A DNA stretch of 64,000 bases from Spiroplasma syrphidicola EA-1 (GCF_000400955.1 NC_021284.1:558001-622000), one strand, 5' to 3'. Counted from the first letter of the stretch, positions 19,457-33,359 are shown. Program-made: numbers and translations. Notes: generated by a model not told the origin, from the sequence alone.

Positions 19457-20539
19457 TTAAATAAAATATTTTAAAAATTTATTTTTAACAACTTTATTAT
19501 CATGGCGATAATAAACATGATAAATACTAAAAATAATTAATCCCATGTCAACAAATAAAATAACTGTTGTTCCAGTGATTGTCGCAATTAAAGCTCATAC
19601 TTTAATAATTGCTGCTAATTGTGATGCATTAGGAAAAATAGTAATAATTCATGTACTTAGTTTGACCATTGCTACCATCCCAATTGCTAATGGGAAAGTA
19701 TAACAAGCAAATAATGGCATAAATTTTTTCTGAAAGGTTTTAAACATTGAAATATAAACACAAATTGTAAAAAAGATTGCTAGTGGGGCAAGACCAAAAA
19801 TAACTAAATTATATTGGCTAGCAATTTGGGTATAACTAAAAGTTGAAAGATAACCTGCTAATAAAAGGTTTGGGGGTGCTGCCATAATCCCATAAGCTGG
19901 TAAATTATTATGCTCAAGATGAGTTGTAAAACTATATTTATAAATCATTAATGGTAACATAACAACATAGTATCCTAAGCCTAGGTATCAACAAAATTGT
20001 GATAATTGATGGATGCCTTGGCTAAATTCTAAACTAATATTGGCCCCAACCCCTTTTGACATTACACAAGCCACAACAATTCCAATTGGGGGAACAAATC
20101 ATGATGCTAAATAATTTTTTCACGAAAAATGAATCACATGATAAATTGTAAAACAAATAATATAAATTAGATGGAGAGAAATACAACTTAATCAAATAAT
20201 TAATTGAACCATCGGCAAATTAACTTGACCATAAAAACCACTAATTACAAAACATGTCATTAAAATAGTGGGAATAAAATTACTTAATGTTGGATGTTTA
20301 AAATCGTAAATAAAATCTTTAGGGGCAAAAAAGTACTTAAATAACATTAAAATGACAACTAACATTGCAAAACTAATTGTGATGTATTTTAATCAACTAA
20401 GTCCAAATGAAAAAACAAGATCAGTTTCATTAAACATTCCTCAGGCATTTCCCATTGTGGCTGTTCCTAAAGCAGCTCCAGATAATGCTAATGGTCGTTT
20501 GGAAGTATTACGATAAAATCGGGTAAAAAATTCTTGCAT
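19457..20539 (-). CDS. TDT-family transporter (tellurite-resistance/dicarboxylate type)
   Basis: 360 residues with ten hydrophobic helices. The first motif PLALSGAALGTATMGN and the later PAYGIMAAPPNLLLAGYL are characteristic of the TehA/Mae1/SLAC1 superfamily (pseudo-repeats each beginning with a P-x-G-x-x-x/APP turn). Members are anion channels or dicarboxylate/sulfite exporters. The ribosome site AAAGGA is 14 bases from the ATG at 20539, rather far. Substrate is unknown; organic-acid export would suit a fermentative cell (inference). Confidence 0.75.
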
Positions 20540-20596
20540 AGTAGTATTCTTATTTTCCTTTATTTTTAATCTAATGGTATTATTTTAACACATTAA

Positions 20597-21346
20597 CTAT
20601 AATTGTTTTCTTTTTAAAATAATTTTTGCTGTGACCAGCTGGATTCAAGTGGAATGATAAAATTGATCATTTTTTAAATCATAAATTGGTTTGAAAAAAT
20701 AAATTGGTAAATATGATAAAAAGATTAAAACTGGTCCTATTACCCCAATCGTTAGTAAAAATAAGAATGGTCGGGTCAATTTTATTCCTAAAGCTCCTTC
20801 TATGTCACCAAGGATATAATTAGTATTAAAGTATTGATTAAATAATTCAACAGCAATAATAGTAATTAAACCACTAATAATACTCTTTAAAATAGTGTCT
20901 TTTGAAAAATGATAATCTGTAAATCCATATCAATAAAGATAAAAAAAGCCAAATAAGATTGCTGTGTGCCCAAAATAAAAACGATAAAATGATAATTCAG
21001 TCACAAGTGGGTAATTATTTGGGACAATTAATGTTAATACTGGGCCAAAAATTGCGTATGGGAAAAAGCATTGTAACATTAATTTATTAGGTCAAACCAT
21101 TAAAATTATAGTTATTCAACCAGATAAAGTACATAATTCTAAATAAAATCAACCTGGAGTTTGAAAATTATTATTTAAAACATGTTGATAGCAAACTTGA
21201 ATTTGTACATAACTCATTCAAAGAAATATTATAATTCTAACAATATTACGAACATTTTTTTTGGCATAAAAGTTAGGAAAAGCATGTAAACTCATTAGAA
21301 GGAGAATCGAAATTATAATTGCTAAGATTTGTGAAAAAATTGTCAT
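20597..21346 (-). CDS. YwaF/TMEM164-family membrane protein (copy 2)
   Basis: 249 residues, paralogue of the protein at 15393-16154: YFGHTAILFGFFYLYWYG and AVELFNQYFNTNYILGD match it closely, and the order of helices is the same. Start at ATG 21346 after AAAAGGAG. Divergence is highest in the N-terminal third. Two copies in 5 kb suggest an old duplication with specialisation. It lies upstream of the TDT transporter on the same strand. Confidence 0.75.
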
Positions 21347-21385
21347 TTAATTCTCCTTTTATAATAATACAATTAAAATTCTAAC

Positions 21386-21418
21386 AAAAAAAAAAAAAAA
21401 AAGCAAAATAGTTTTTAC
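21386..21418 (-). terminator. Weak hairpin plus T17 tail
   Basis: A weak stem AAAAG...CTTTT around 21399-21418, followed on the minus strand by exactly 17 T. It ends the 131-aa gene. Confidence 0.6.
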
Positions 21419-21421
21419 TTT

Positions 21422-21817
21422 TTAATTTGTTCTTAAAATTGTTCCCTTCTGAAAAGTTTTAAGATTATAATATGGATTAATTCAACTAATTTGTCCTTGC
21501 CCCATTTTATTATAATTATTACTTGCATTACGCAAACTTTTTACTTTTTCAATTGTTTGGGCCATTATATTAACTTTTTTATCATTTTTGGTTGTTTGAT
21601 TAACTTTTCTATTATTTTTTTTAATACTTATTCGTTCTTTAACAAGTACTTGTAAATTTTGTTTATCCTTAATTATGTTTAACAATAAACTTTTTTGTTC
21701 AAAAGTAATATCAGTTCTGGTTTTTAAAATTCTTGAAATTGCTACAAAGTTTAATTTTAAGTTTAATAAAAACTTTAATAAAGTTTGTATTTTAGTATCA
21801 AGTTTTAAAGTTGACAT
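21422..21817 (-). CDS. Hypothetical basic protein, 131 aa
   Basis: Start at ATG 21817 with AAAGGA. It is rich in Lys, Asn and Leu. The N-terminal ~60 residues look helical (KIQTLLKFLLNLKLNFVAIS, then FEQKSLLLNIIKDKQN). The C-terminal part is basic and ends KTFQKGTILRTN. It has no signal peptide. The helix set with LNFVAISRILKTRTDITFEQ resembles small DNA-binding or sporulation-like helical domains, but I cannot name a family. Confidence 0.6.
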
Positions 21818-21885
21818 TTATCGTTTCCTTTCTTGTTAGTTCAAAGTAACCAACAACCCTTTTTAGTTCCACTATAACTATAACA

Positions 21886-21920
21886 TAAAAAAATAACTCT
21901 TTCATTAAAAGAGTTATTTT
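21886..21920 (-). terminator. Terminator of rpmG
   Basis: A 13-bp stem AAAATAACTCTTT/AAAGAGTTATTTT with T runs on both sides; it overlaps the rpmG stop. Confidence 0.85.
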
Positions 21921-22063
21921 TTTTCTTTGTGTAATGTATGTGCATTACATTTTGAACAATGTTTTTTAACTTCAAGTTTTTCTTGTTGTTTTTTCTTATC
22001 ACGCTTTGCAATGTAGTTTTCTTCTTTACAATTATCGCAACGTAAAATTACTCCTTCACGCAT
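21914..22063 (-). CDS. rpmG: 50S ribosomal protein L33
   Basis: 49 residues with two zinc-binding Cys pairs, C9/C12 and C36/C39, surrounding a very basic centre, the pattern of zinc-containing L33. GAGGGTG precedes the ATG at 22063. It is part of the large ribosomal subunit near the E site. It is a monocistronic gene with a strong terminator. Its length and motif make the call secure although the protein is short. Confidence 0.93.
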   Translation of the reverse strand: MREGVILRCDNCKEENYIAKRDKKKQQEKLEVKKHCSKCNAHTLHKEKK

Positions 22064-22167
22064 TTTAACACCCTCTCTGCTTATTTCTTTTAGAATATTT
22101 CCAACAGATATATCATAACAAAAATATTATGATTAATCTAATCTTTTTGATATTTTTTTACAAAATA

Positions 22168-23037
22168 TTATAATGTAATTTTAGCTGGAATGTCTTTTCG
22201 AAAAATAAAGTAGTATAAAAATGGTAAAAAGATTCCCCCACTTAAGAAATTTCCAAATAGAGTTGGTAATTGTATTGTATAGCCAAACTTTAAGAAGTTT
22301 TGTCAACTACCAGCACTATTACCATAAATACCTAAAAATGGTTGAATTGCTCATAAATAACAATTAGCAACAACGTGCGAAAATCCTGAAATTGCAAATG
22401 CCATAATGATAATAACAACTAGAAAGAATTTTCCTGCAGTATTTTTAGTTGAATGAGCAGCGTATACTGATCCGGCGACTAAAAAATTACATAAAATTGC
22501 ACTAGCAAAATTTTCATATCAAGTATGGTCCAGTTTTGATTCAATCATTCCAACTGTGTTATTTAAAAAATCAGCACTTTTTAAAAATCCAGCAAAATAA
22601 GTAATAATTGCCAAGATTGCACATCCCAAAATATTTCCTAATAAAACAAATGTTAAGTTTAATACAAAGCGATGAACTGAAACTTGACGTTTTACAACGG
22701 CTAAACAAATCATTGAATTGGAAGTAAATAATTCACCACCAAGAAAAATAATCATAACAATTGCAACGGTAAAAGTAATTCCAAACACAAAGCTTTTCAA
22801 TCCGACTGGTAAGTTACTTCAATCACCTCTTGTTGCCATAATTGAGGCAATGTAACCAAAGCCAATAAATAATCCAGCAGCTAATCCCATTAAAAATGTT
22901 TTAAAAAATGAATTTTTTGCTTTCTTTAAAGTATATTTATATATTTCAGTAAAAGTCTGTTCATTTGTAAAATGATCAGATTCAATCACTAATTTATTTG
23001 AGGGCTGTTCCCCTTTCGTTTCTTGTGTATTACTCAT
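22168..23037 (-). CDS. Formate/nitrite transporter (FNT) family channel
   Basis: 289 residues, six helices. The family's first loop (AAGLFIGFGY), the central LGGELFTSNSM and a later ISGFSHVVANCYLW with an N-terminal half-helix are present. FNT pentamers move formate, nitrite, lactate or hydrosulfide with protons. In a fermenting mollicute, lactate or formate efflux is likely (inference). The N-terminal ~45 residues are cytoplasmic and acidic. The AAAGGG ribosome site is 13 bases from ATG 23037. Divergent from pnuC across a 235-base intergenic region. Confidence 0.9.
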
Positions 23038-23272
23038 ATTTATATATTTTCCCTTTCATAATTTAATATTTAATTGCTTTACACAACTATATTCTACACC
23101 TATTTTAAAAAATATATATAATTTAATAAAATTTTAGAAAAAACTTGTCTTTTTAAAATAATTATTATTTATCAATACTTATTAAAAAATGATAGAATTT
23201 GATTATAGTTTACTGAAAGACTTAAAATTATTAGATACTATCATAAAATTAAAAAGAAAAAAGGTATAAAAA

Positions 23273-24193
23273 ATGGAACAAAAAAATAAACAATGATTTA
23301 CTATTACTAGGCCAATTAATTTTTTAGGAGTAAAAACAATAATTCAAGATATTAAAGAGTTACCCAAAATTTACAAAATTTTATTAATTATTGTTGGTGG
23401 AGTTGTAACATTTTTATCTTTTTTTGATTTTAACCATTTAATTAATAGTACAACTAGTCCTTCTTTTTTTACAATTACAAATGTATTAAGTACTCCAAAA
23501 GTTTATTTAGGAAATATGCCTAAATGAGTTGATGCCATATTATACTGTTTAAGTGGTTTAGCTAGCTTTACTGGTATCTTAAATGTTTTTTTAATTAGTT
23601 TAGGTAAGATGAGTACTTATTTTTGGGGGTTAATAAATGCAATTATTTTTGGCCTGTTTGCATTTGATTTTGGCTATACTGGAACTGCGCAACTAAATCT
23701 TTTCTTTTATGTTCCTTTTCAGTTTTTAGGATGGTATTCTTGACAACGTACTCTTGTTTATGGCCAAACATCATCCGTTCAAGCAAGAAAGACAACATGA
23801 TGAATTATTGCTCCGTTAGCCCTAGGGGCTTGTGCAATTTTGACAGTGCCATGGTACTATGAAATTCCAGCTTTTCATTACGCAATTGTCCAATCAGAAT
23901 ATGCGTACGTAAATCAATTTTTACCTCACCTTTTTGATAGTTTAGTAAATAGTTTTGCTATTATTGCTTGCTTGCTAATGTTCTTACGGATCAAAGAACA
24001 ATGAATTTTATGAATTATTTTAAATCTTTTACAATTTTCAATGTTTTCAGGGTTAACTAGTTTAATTGCTCATCAACCAGTCATAATTAATATTAATATT
24101 TTAATACAAACAATATTTTTTATTGGTAATTCGGTGATTGGTTTAATAGCATGAAATAATAAAACAAAACAAAAAATAATTCCTACATTATAG
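23273..24193 (+). CDS. pnuC: PnuC-type nicotinamide riboside transporter
   Basis: 306 residues, seven or eight helices. The PnuC core is present: GLINAIIFGLFAFDFGYTGT, then LNLFFYVPFQFLGWYSWQ with the aromatic/Gln substrate-binding pattern. A final DSLVNSFAIIACLLMFLRIKEQWILW, the Asp-Trp motif, ends the core. It takes up nicotinamide riboside for NAD synthesis. An extra ~100-residue hydrophilic/helical N-terminus is longer than in typical PnuC (about 240 residues). It is one of few plus-strand genes here, with its own terminator. Complements the nadD-yqeK gene at 42957-44051. Confidence 0.85.
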
Positions 24194-24207
24194 GAATTAT
24201 TTTTTTA
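24175..24207 (+). terminator. Terminator of pnuC
   Basis: An 11-bp stem AATAATTCCTA/TAGGAATTATT with a 5-base loop and T8 tail, overlapping the pnuC stop. Confidence 0.9.
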
Positions 24208-24250
24208 ACTAAAATTTTAATTGCTTTATCTGCAATAACATTAATTAATT

Positions 24251-26191
24251 TTACTTAAATTTTAGTTTAATTTGATTAAATGCCAATGAATTTAATAACA
24301 CTACTAATTGGCTAAAGCCCATTACAACAGCCCCCAAAATTGGTGGAATAATCCCAACCATAGCTAACGGAATTGTAATTAAGTTATAACTAAAAGCCCA
24401 AAAAAAGTTTGTTCAAATAATCTTTCTTGTTAATTTTGTCAAAACAAAAGCTTTGTAAATATTAAAAATACTTGGTCGAATTATTGTAATGTCACTACCA
24501 TTAACAGCCCCAGCATTTTCTTCTCCCATCGCAATGGCAAAATCTGCTTGTTGTAATGCTACTAAGTCATTAATTCCATCCCCAACATAAGCTGTCACTT
24601 TCCCACTATCTTGAATTGTTTTAACTATTTGCGCTTTTAACATTGGGTCAACTTGGCCATGATAATTTGGAATACCTAAAGCATCCGCTGTTATTTTAAC
24701 ACTGGTTAGATTATCCCCACTAATCATATGTAATTCAATTCCTTGTTTTTTAAATTTACTAATTGTTACTTGGGCATCACTACGAATTTGATCAGTTAAA
24801 ATAATTATGTTAGTGATTGTTTTGTTAATAGTTAAAGCAACTAATGTTGCATTAGGATGTTTTAATAACGCTACTTCGTTTTTAACAATATTAGGATATT
24901 GCATTTCAACAGCATGGGAATATTCTAATAATTGATATTCTTTATTTTGATATTCTCCTGTTAGACCCTTTCCAGGTTGTTCGGTAAAATTTGTAAATTT
25001 AAGATCAGGAAAACTCTTTTCACCAAAAAAAGCGATAATGCTTTTAGCAATTGGGTGGGCAGATAGTTTTTCTAATTGATAAATAAAACGATAATTCTCT
25101 ACAGAACCAATAATTTTTTCAACTGTTAAGACTCCTGTTGTAATTGTTCCTGTTTTATCAAACGCAATTGCATCAATTTTATTAATTTTTTCAAAAGCAC
25201 TCGTGTTATTAAAAATGATTCCCTCTTTAATTGCTTTCCCAAAACCAACAGCTACTGCTAAGGGGGTTGCTAATCCTAAAGCACATGGGCAACTAATAAC
25301 AATAACTGTAATTGCAATGTTAATCCCCTTTGGTAAATTTGCGGGATTAAAATAAAAATACTGGGCTAAAAAAGTAGCCAAGGCTATTAATAAAATAAAA
25401 GGTGTAAATCATTTCGCAATTCGATCAGCAATTTGTTGCATTCTTGGTTTTTGACTTTGAATTTCATCAACTTTTTGTAAAATATTAGCTAAGACAGTGT
25501 CGGCCCCAACTTTCTGCGCTTTGAAATAAAAGGGTTCACCCATATTAATGGTCCCGCCAATAACATGATCACCAACTTTTTTTGTCACAATTGCGCTCTC
25601 CCCTGTTAGCATTGCTTCATTAAGATAACTAACACCCAACGTGATTACGCCATCAACTGGTACTTGCTCGCCTTTTTTAACTAGTAATAAGTTATTAAGT
25701 TTAACAAGGCGGGTATTAACTACGGTAATATTATTATTTTCATCAACAAGGTTTGCGCTTTGGGCCTGCAAGGAAACAACATCTTTAATCCCCACCGTTA
25801 CTTTTTGTTGCACACTAGTATTAATTAAATTACCAATTAGCATCATTGTGATAATAGTTCCAGCAACTTCAAACAACAACATATAAGCACTAGCGCTAGC
25901 AATAATATAAATGCTATACCCATAGGCTATTAAGGTCCCTATTCCAATTAAGGTATTCATCCCAATTGAATGTCATTTAAAAATTTCCCGATACATATTA
26001 AGGTAATAATTGCGACCACAATAAAACATGATAACTGTTGTTAACCCTAATTGTAATCATTGATTATGTAGTACGTTTAACCCTGGAATCATTGCCAATA
26101 ATAATGGTAAATCACAGCAAATTGCCAGAACTAATTCATAGGTATTTCTAATTTGGCGTTTTGATCATTTTCGCTTTTGTTGGTTAGCCAT
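24251..26191 (-). CDS. copA: P1B-type copper-transporting ATPase lacking an N-terminal metal domain
   Basis: 646 residues with the P1B layout. Actuator loop LTGES; metal-binding CPC in VISCPCALG; phosphorylation motif DKTGT; HP motif in LSAHPIAKS; hinge GDGINDLVAL. It exports (or sometimes imports) Cu(I). The N-terminus goes straight into membrane helices with no HMA domain; instead a separate 74-aa HMA protein is encoded 9 bases upstream. The start is ATG 26191; no ribosome site is visible, so translation probably depends on the upstream gene. Two internal Trp are TGA. Confidence 0.92.
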
Positions 26192-26200
26192 TTGTTTAAC

Positions 26201-26425
26201 TTAAACCATTTCTGCTGATAATTCATCATAATCAAAACCAGTTTTTTTCATTTTTGCCAAAATATCATCTTTACTAATTTCATTGGGATTAAAAGTTATT
26301 GTAACTGTTTTTGTTGCCACCCCAATTAGTAATTTAATCGCAACTATTTTTTGTAATTTTTTTTCAATTGCATTAGCACAACTACTACAATTTAATTCGG
26401 GAACATAAAGTTTTAATGTCATCAT
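26201..26425 (-). CDS. copZ: CopZ-like heavy-metal-associated (HMA) protein
   Basis: 74 residues with a single ferredoxin-like HMA fold. The metal motif is NCSSCA (C13, C16), followed by a LIGVATKTV core and a C-terminal KKTGFDYDE. It carries Cu(I) to the ATPase encoded immediately downstream. GGAGA precedes the ATG at 26425; a second ATG follows at once, so the exact first residue is uncertain. Co-transcribed with the ATPase. Confidence 0.88.
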   Translation of the reverse strand: MMTLKLYVPELNCSSCANAIEKKLQKIVAIKLLIGVATKTVTITFNPNEISKDDILAKMKKTGFDYDELSAEMV

Positions 26426-26465
26426 AATTGTCTTCTCCTTTGTTAAGGTAATTTTAGCACTAATT

Positions 26466-26499
26466 TAAAAATTAAAAAGAGGTCAATAGACCTTTTAAT
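26466..26499 (-). terminator. Terminator of the ABC transporter operon
   Basis: Stem AATTAAAA..GGTC paired with GACC..TTTTAATT around loop TATT; T-rich tail on the minus strand. It overlaps the permease stop. Confidence 0.75.
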
Positions 26500-27268
26500 T
26501 ATCTCATTTAAAAATTCGTAAGTTAATTCAAACGCTTAGCACTGATAATAATATTAATCCCCCAATAATACTAAAGTAAATTCCTATTCCTAATGGGCTC
26601 GTAATAACTGTGGTGTAATTATTGCCAAAAGCCATTGGAATAAAGACCACCATTATAAAAGCTCCCCCCACAAAAATTAAACTGAAAATTGTTGAAATTA
26701 AGGTTTGCATTGAACGTGAATAAACTAAAACAACAAAAATCAAAATTAAACAAGTCACAAAAATCGTTGAAAAAATTGATAAAACAAAACCTAATAAAGT
26801 AATTATTGAAAAAACATTGCTAAAATTCAATTTTAAACTAGCGGTAATAATAATGCTTGTAATTAAAACTAACAGATCAGTAATAATAACAAGGGTTAAA
26901 CAATAGAACAATGATATTAAAATAAAACCAAATGGTTTAATTCCTAATAACCCAATTCGTTTATAAATCACGGACATTTTTAAATCTAATAAAAATCCAA
27001 CAATAACATAAATCGAAATGGCACTGCCAATTGCAATAAAGGTAATTCCTAATTTTAAATCATAAAATCCTTTTACTCCATTAAAAAAACCTTGAAAAAC
27101 AATTGCTAAGGGAATGATAATTAAAGTGAAAATGGCAACAACTTTTTGACGTTTTAAATAATTAATAAAAAAACGATATAGCGCTAAAATATTAATATTT
27201 TCACTAACTAATAAACTATTTTTTGTTTTTATCAACGTATTTTTTTCATTGTTTTGCTCATTTATCAT
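26495..27268 (-). CDS. ABC transporter permease (ABC-2-like), 257 aa
   Basis: Six hydrophobic helices after a ~45-residue cytoplasmic N-terminus. The first helix begins KRQKVVAIFTLIIIPLAIVFQ, and the coupling region is KMSVIYKRIGLLGIKPFGF. Ends VWINLRIFKWDN with TGA-encoded Trp. It starts at ATG 27268, 11 bases inside the ATPase gene, so it is its direct partner. Substrate unknown. Confidence 0.82.
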
Positions 27269-28019
27269 TTGACACCTCCTGATTTAAATTACTATTGCTA
27301 ATATTAGTTGGTTGAATTTGATACTCTTTAAATTTTTCTTTTACAAATTTTTCAACTGTCCCAAATTCGCGAACAATTTCTTGGACGTTGCTAATTTTTT
27401 GAATAACGCCATTAACCATAAAAATTAAGGTGTCACAAAAATTTTGAATTTCATCCATATTATGAGAAATAATAATTAAGCCTTTTTCTTGATCACCAAG
27501 AAATTGTGATAAAAGGTCATAAATTCGTTCTTTACTTTCCAAATCTAAGCCAGTCGCTAATTCATCAAGAATAACTAAATCAGGATTAATAATTAACGCT
27601 AATAAAATATTAATTCGTTGTTGTTGTCCCCCAGATAATTTTGAAATGTCTTTATTCATTAATTCTTTCACATTTAGCGTTGTTAAATAACTTAAAATTA
27701 CTTCTGGCTCTAAATATAGTTTATAAGCTTTTAAGTAGAGGTTTAAAATATCATAAGCAGTTGTTCCTTTTGGATATTTTGACTCTTGTAATTGCATACC
27801 AATCCGAACGCCATATTCTTTTAGGGCTTGACCACTGGAAGGACGACGTAATTGTGCTAAAATTTCACATAAAGTAGTTTTCCCACTCCCGTTTGGCCCA
27901 ACAATTCCAATCCGATCACCTTTTTTCACCTCTAAATTAATATCTGATAAAACAGGCTCATGATTATAAATTTTTGAAATATTTGTTGCTTTGACTAAAT
28001 ACTTATTTTCTTGTTGCAT
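27258..28019 (-). CDS. ABC transporter ATP-binding protein
   Basis: 253 residues. Walker A GPNGSGKT at 41-48; signature LSGGQQQR at 128-135; Walker B LVILDE at 148-153; switch His at 186. A ~50-residue C-terminal extension is rich in Asn and Gln. The pattern fits exporters of the DrrA/CcmA group with an ABC-2 permease. It is located between the permease (overlapping) and the 3' end of parC (42-base gap). Confidence 0.92.
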   Translation of the reverse strand: MQQENKYLVKATNISKIYNHEPVLSDINLEVKKGDRIGIVGPNGSGKTTLCEILAQLRRPSSGQALKEYGVRIGMQLQESKYPKGTTAYDILNLYLKAYKLYLEPEVILSYLTTLNVKELMNKDISKLSGGQQQRINILLALIINPDLVILDELATGLDLESKERIYDLLSQFLGDQEKGLIIISHNMDEIQNFCDTLIFMVNGVIQKISNVQEIVREFGTVEKFVKEKFKEYQIQPTNISNSNLNQEVSNDK

Positions 28020-28061
28020 TTTGGCACCTTCCTTAATAAAGTAATTATAACTAAAATTTAG

Positions 28062-31000
28062 CTATTTTTTCTCTTTTAATAAATCATCAAAGGTAATTTG
28101 CAATTCTTTTGTTTCATCAATTGCCAAATCATTTTTAAATTGTGTTTTATCAACTTTTTTGTTAGTTGGTTTTTTATTGGTAAAATCAACTTTAATTAAT
28201 TTTTCTGGTTCTGGTATTTCTGATGTTATTGTTTTTTTAGTAACTAATTTTTCAACTGTCGTTGTTACTTTTCCAAATGACTTTAACTTAAATTCAGTTG
28301 GACTAACCGTTTTGGTAGGTTCCTTTATTTCTGGTTCTTTTACAACTTCCGAAACTGGTGAGATACTTTCCGCAGATTTTATCTGCTGTTTTTGTTCTTC
28401 TTTTTTAGCTAATAATTTTTCAACTGTCGTTGTTACTTTTCCAAATGACTTTAACTTAAATTCAGTTGGACTAACCGCTTTAACAGGTTCCTTTATTTCT
28501 GGTGCTTTAACAACTTCTGAAACTGGTGAAATACTTTCCGCAGATTTTACCTGCTGCTTTTGTTCTTCCTTTTTAGCCAATAATTTCTCAACTGTCGTTG
28601 TTACAGTTTGTGGCTTTACTTTGTTAGCCACATCAGGAACTGAAGGAACAGAATCTTCATTTTTTCCTTCTTGTTTCACTTCTTCAACTATTTGTGTTGA
28701 TGAAAGAGAGTTACTAATTGTTGTATCATCTTCTTTAACAGGCTCATTGAAATTTATCATTATCTTGTTTTGCGGGTTGAGGTCAACTTCATCATCATTT
28801 TTACTAATCGATGTTTGATCTTTAATCGCCCCTTTTTCACTTGCTACTTTACTTGGTGTTGAGACTGAACTTTTTGCTGGTGTTACTGAAGCTTTACTTT
28901 GCTTTTGATTTGCAGCAACGGCTTTTTTAACCCCAGCTTGACTAGGATGTTTTGGTTCACTCGGATTTACAGTTGGACTTGCCACCGATGGAATTTGTTT
29001 TAAATCATAAAATGTTGGAATTACGGCGTTAACAATGTTTTTTAACTCAAATTCACCAGCTGGTAATGCTAATCCAGTTACAGGTAATTTATCAACTTTA
29101 AAAACATTAATTTCATCATTTGCATTTAAAACATTTAAGACATCTTTATTTTTTGCAATAAATAATAATTTAACTAATTCTGGTGATTTTTTATTTTGTT
29201 TAAACAGACGAGCACCTTTAATTGGCCGAGCTGATAATGCTAATTCAGTTGTGGCAATTCGTTTGGCAGTTCCATGATCGGTCAACAATAAAATTGAGTC
29301 ATCTTTACAGTAACCAGCATTAACGACAATATCATCTTTTAAATTAATTGCCTTAACCCCAGCTGTTCGTAATCCTAAAGTTGGGATTTCACTAGCTTTA
29401 TATTTAACAGCAAAACCATTTGCTGTGGCAATAATAATATATGGTTGTTTTGTCACTAATTGACTATTAACAACTTCATCATCTCCTTTTAGGTTAATCG
29501 CACGAATCGCTTTACTAATTCGCGTTGCCATAAAATCAGGGACAGCTGTTTTTTTAATCATTCCATTTTTTGTTGCTAACATAATATAATTATCAGGTTT
29601 ATTAAAATCATTTAATAAGTAACAACCAATAATTTTTTCTTCCCCTGGTAATTCCGAAATTGTATTAACATGTTCACCAATATCTTTAATTTTTGAAACC
29701 TTAATTTTGTAAACCGGAATAATAACATAATTTCCTTTTGAAGTTATTAATAATAATTTATCTAAGGTATTAGCTTGTAAATCAGCAATTCAAAGATCAT
29801 TTGGCTTACGTTTAAAATCTTCATTTGCCAAACGCGCTAGTTGATTATTTTCTAATGCTTTAATATAACCATCATATGATACTCAAATATTTAAATCTTT
29901 TTCAATAATTGTTTCAGTTTTTTCAATTTCAATTGTTTCAATTTCTTCTTCAATAAAAGTACGACGAGGAGCATTAAACTTATTTTTAATTAATGTTAAT
30001 TGTTCAACAATAACACTATTTAATTTATTAATGTCACTTAAAATTGCTTCTAATTCTGTAATTAAATTTTTCAATTCTTTTTGTTCAGCTTGTAATTGTA
30101 AAATGTCAGTTGATGTTAAACGATATAAACGTAACTGCACAATTGCTTCCGCTTGTAATTGGGTAAATGAAAATTTTACCACTAAATTTTTAATGGCATC
30201 TTGGCGATCTTTAGAATGACGAATCACAGCAATTACTTCATCTAAAATGCTAACTGTTTTAATTAAACCATCAACAATTTCTGAACGTTTAGTTGCTTTA
30301 GCAAGTTCAAATTTTGAACGGTTTGTGACAATCTCTTGTTGGTGAGCAACATAATAACCAAGGATTTCTTTTAGTCCTAGTAATTTTGGTTGTTTATTAG
30401 CAATTCCAACAATATTAAAGTTATATGAAACTTGCAAGTTAGTATTTTTCAATAAGTATTTACGGACTGTTTCATAATTTGCTTGTTTACTTAATTCAAT
30501 AACAATTCGTAATCCTGTTCGATCAGTTTCATCTCGAACTTCTTTAATATTCAAGCCTGGTTCATTATATTTAATATCATCAATTTTCTTAACTAAATCT
30601 TGTTTAACAACTTCATAAGGAATTTCAGTAATAACTAAATTATTGTTTTCATTAGTAATTTTACTACGAATAATAATTTTTCCTTTTCCTGTTTGGTAAG
30701 CATCAATAATTCCTTGTTTGCCTTGGACAATTCCTCCCGTTGGAAAATCAGGGCCTTTAATAAATTTTAGTAACTCTGACAAACGACAAGTTGGTTTTGA
30801 TAAATAAAAAATTGTTGCATCAATAATTTCTGGTAAATTATGGGGTGGGATATTTGTTGCATATCCAGCTGCAATTCCTGTGGCCCCATTAATTAATAGG
30901 TTTGGGAATAACGCTGGTAAAACAACTGGTTCTTGTTCAGAATCATCAAAGTTTGGAATAAAAGCCACAGTATCTTTTTCTAGATCTTGTAATAAATAAC

Positions 31001-31397
31001 TAGCAACTTCACTTAATCTTGTTTCGGTATAACGCATCGCCGCTGCTGGGTCCCCATCAATTGAACCATTATTTCCATGCATATCAATTAATGGATAACG
31101 AACTTTTCAGTCTTGTGATAAACGAACCATCGCATCATAAACAGAAGTATCACCATGGGGGTGATACTTCCCAATTACTTCCCCAACAATCCGTGCTGAT
31201 TTTTTATAGCTCGAATTAAAAGTTAAATTTAATTCATTCATCGCAAAAAGGATTCGTCGTTGAACCGGTTTTAATCCATCACGCACATCAGGTAAAGCAC
31301 GATCTTGAATAATGTATTTGGCATAACGACCAAAACGGTCTTCCATAATATCATTTAAAGTATAAATTAAATTTTCTGGTTTAACATTATCACTCAC
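28062..31397 (-). CDS. parC: DNA topoisomerase IV subunit A with a long repeat-bearing tail
   Basis: 1111 residues, against about 750-880 in relatives. The N-terminal breakage-reunion domain holds the quinolone-region stretch [18 protein letters not shown] and the catalytic Tyr123 in AAMRYTE. The GyrA/ParC C-terminal repeats follow ([29 protein letters not shown]). From about residue 790 there is an acidic/Lys-rich tail absent from normal ParC, with two perfect-phase 56-residue repeats plus part of a third. It decatenates chromosomes with ParE. Start is GTG 31397 with AAAGGA ten bases upstream. It follows parE by 24 bases. Two Trp codons are TGA. Confidence 0.95.
28253..28640 (-). repeat. 168-base tandem repeat in the parC tail
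   Basis: CAACTGTCGTTGTTAC recurs at 28253, 28421 and 28589, exactly 168 bases apart. Two full units and part of a third encode [18 protein letters not shown] and the following SPVSEVV and [10 protein letters not shown] segments. Units differ at only a few bases. Confidence 0.9.
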
Positions 31398-31421
31398 AAT
31401 GTTGGTTTCCTTTCTTATCTA

Positions 31422-33359
<1,938 letters not shown>

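Noticed and set aside
14240-21346. Apparent frameshifts or truncations in many membrane genes under the standard code
   Set aside because: All breaks are TGA codons at Trp positions. With code 4 each gene is one frame.
28159-28818. A 219-codon plus-strand frame
   Set aside because: It is antisense to the repeat tail of ParC and mirrors its repeats. The ParC frame continues unbroken through it.
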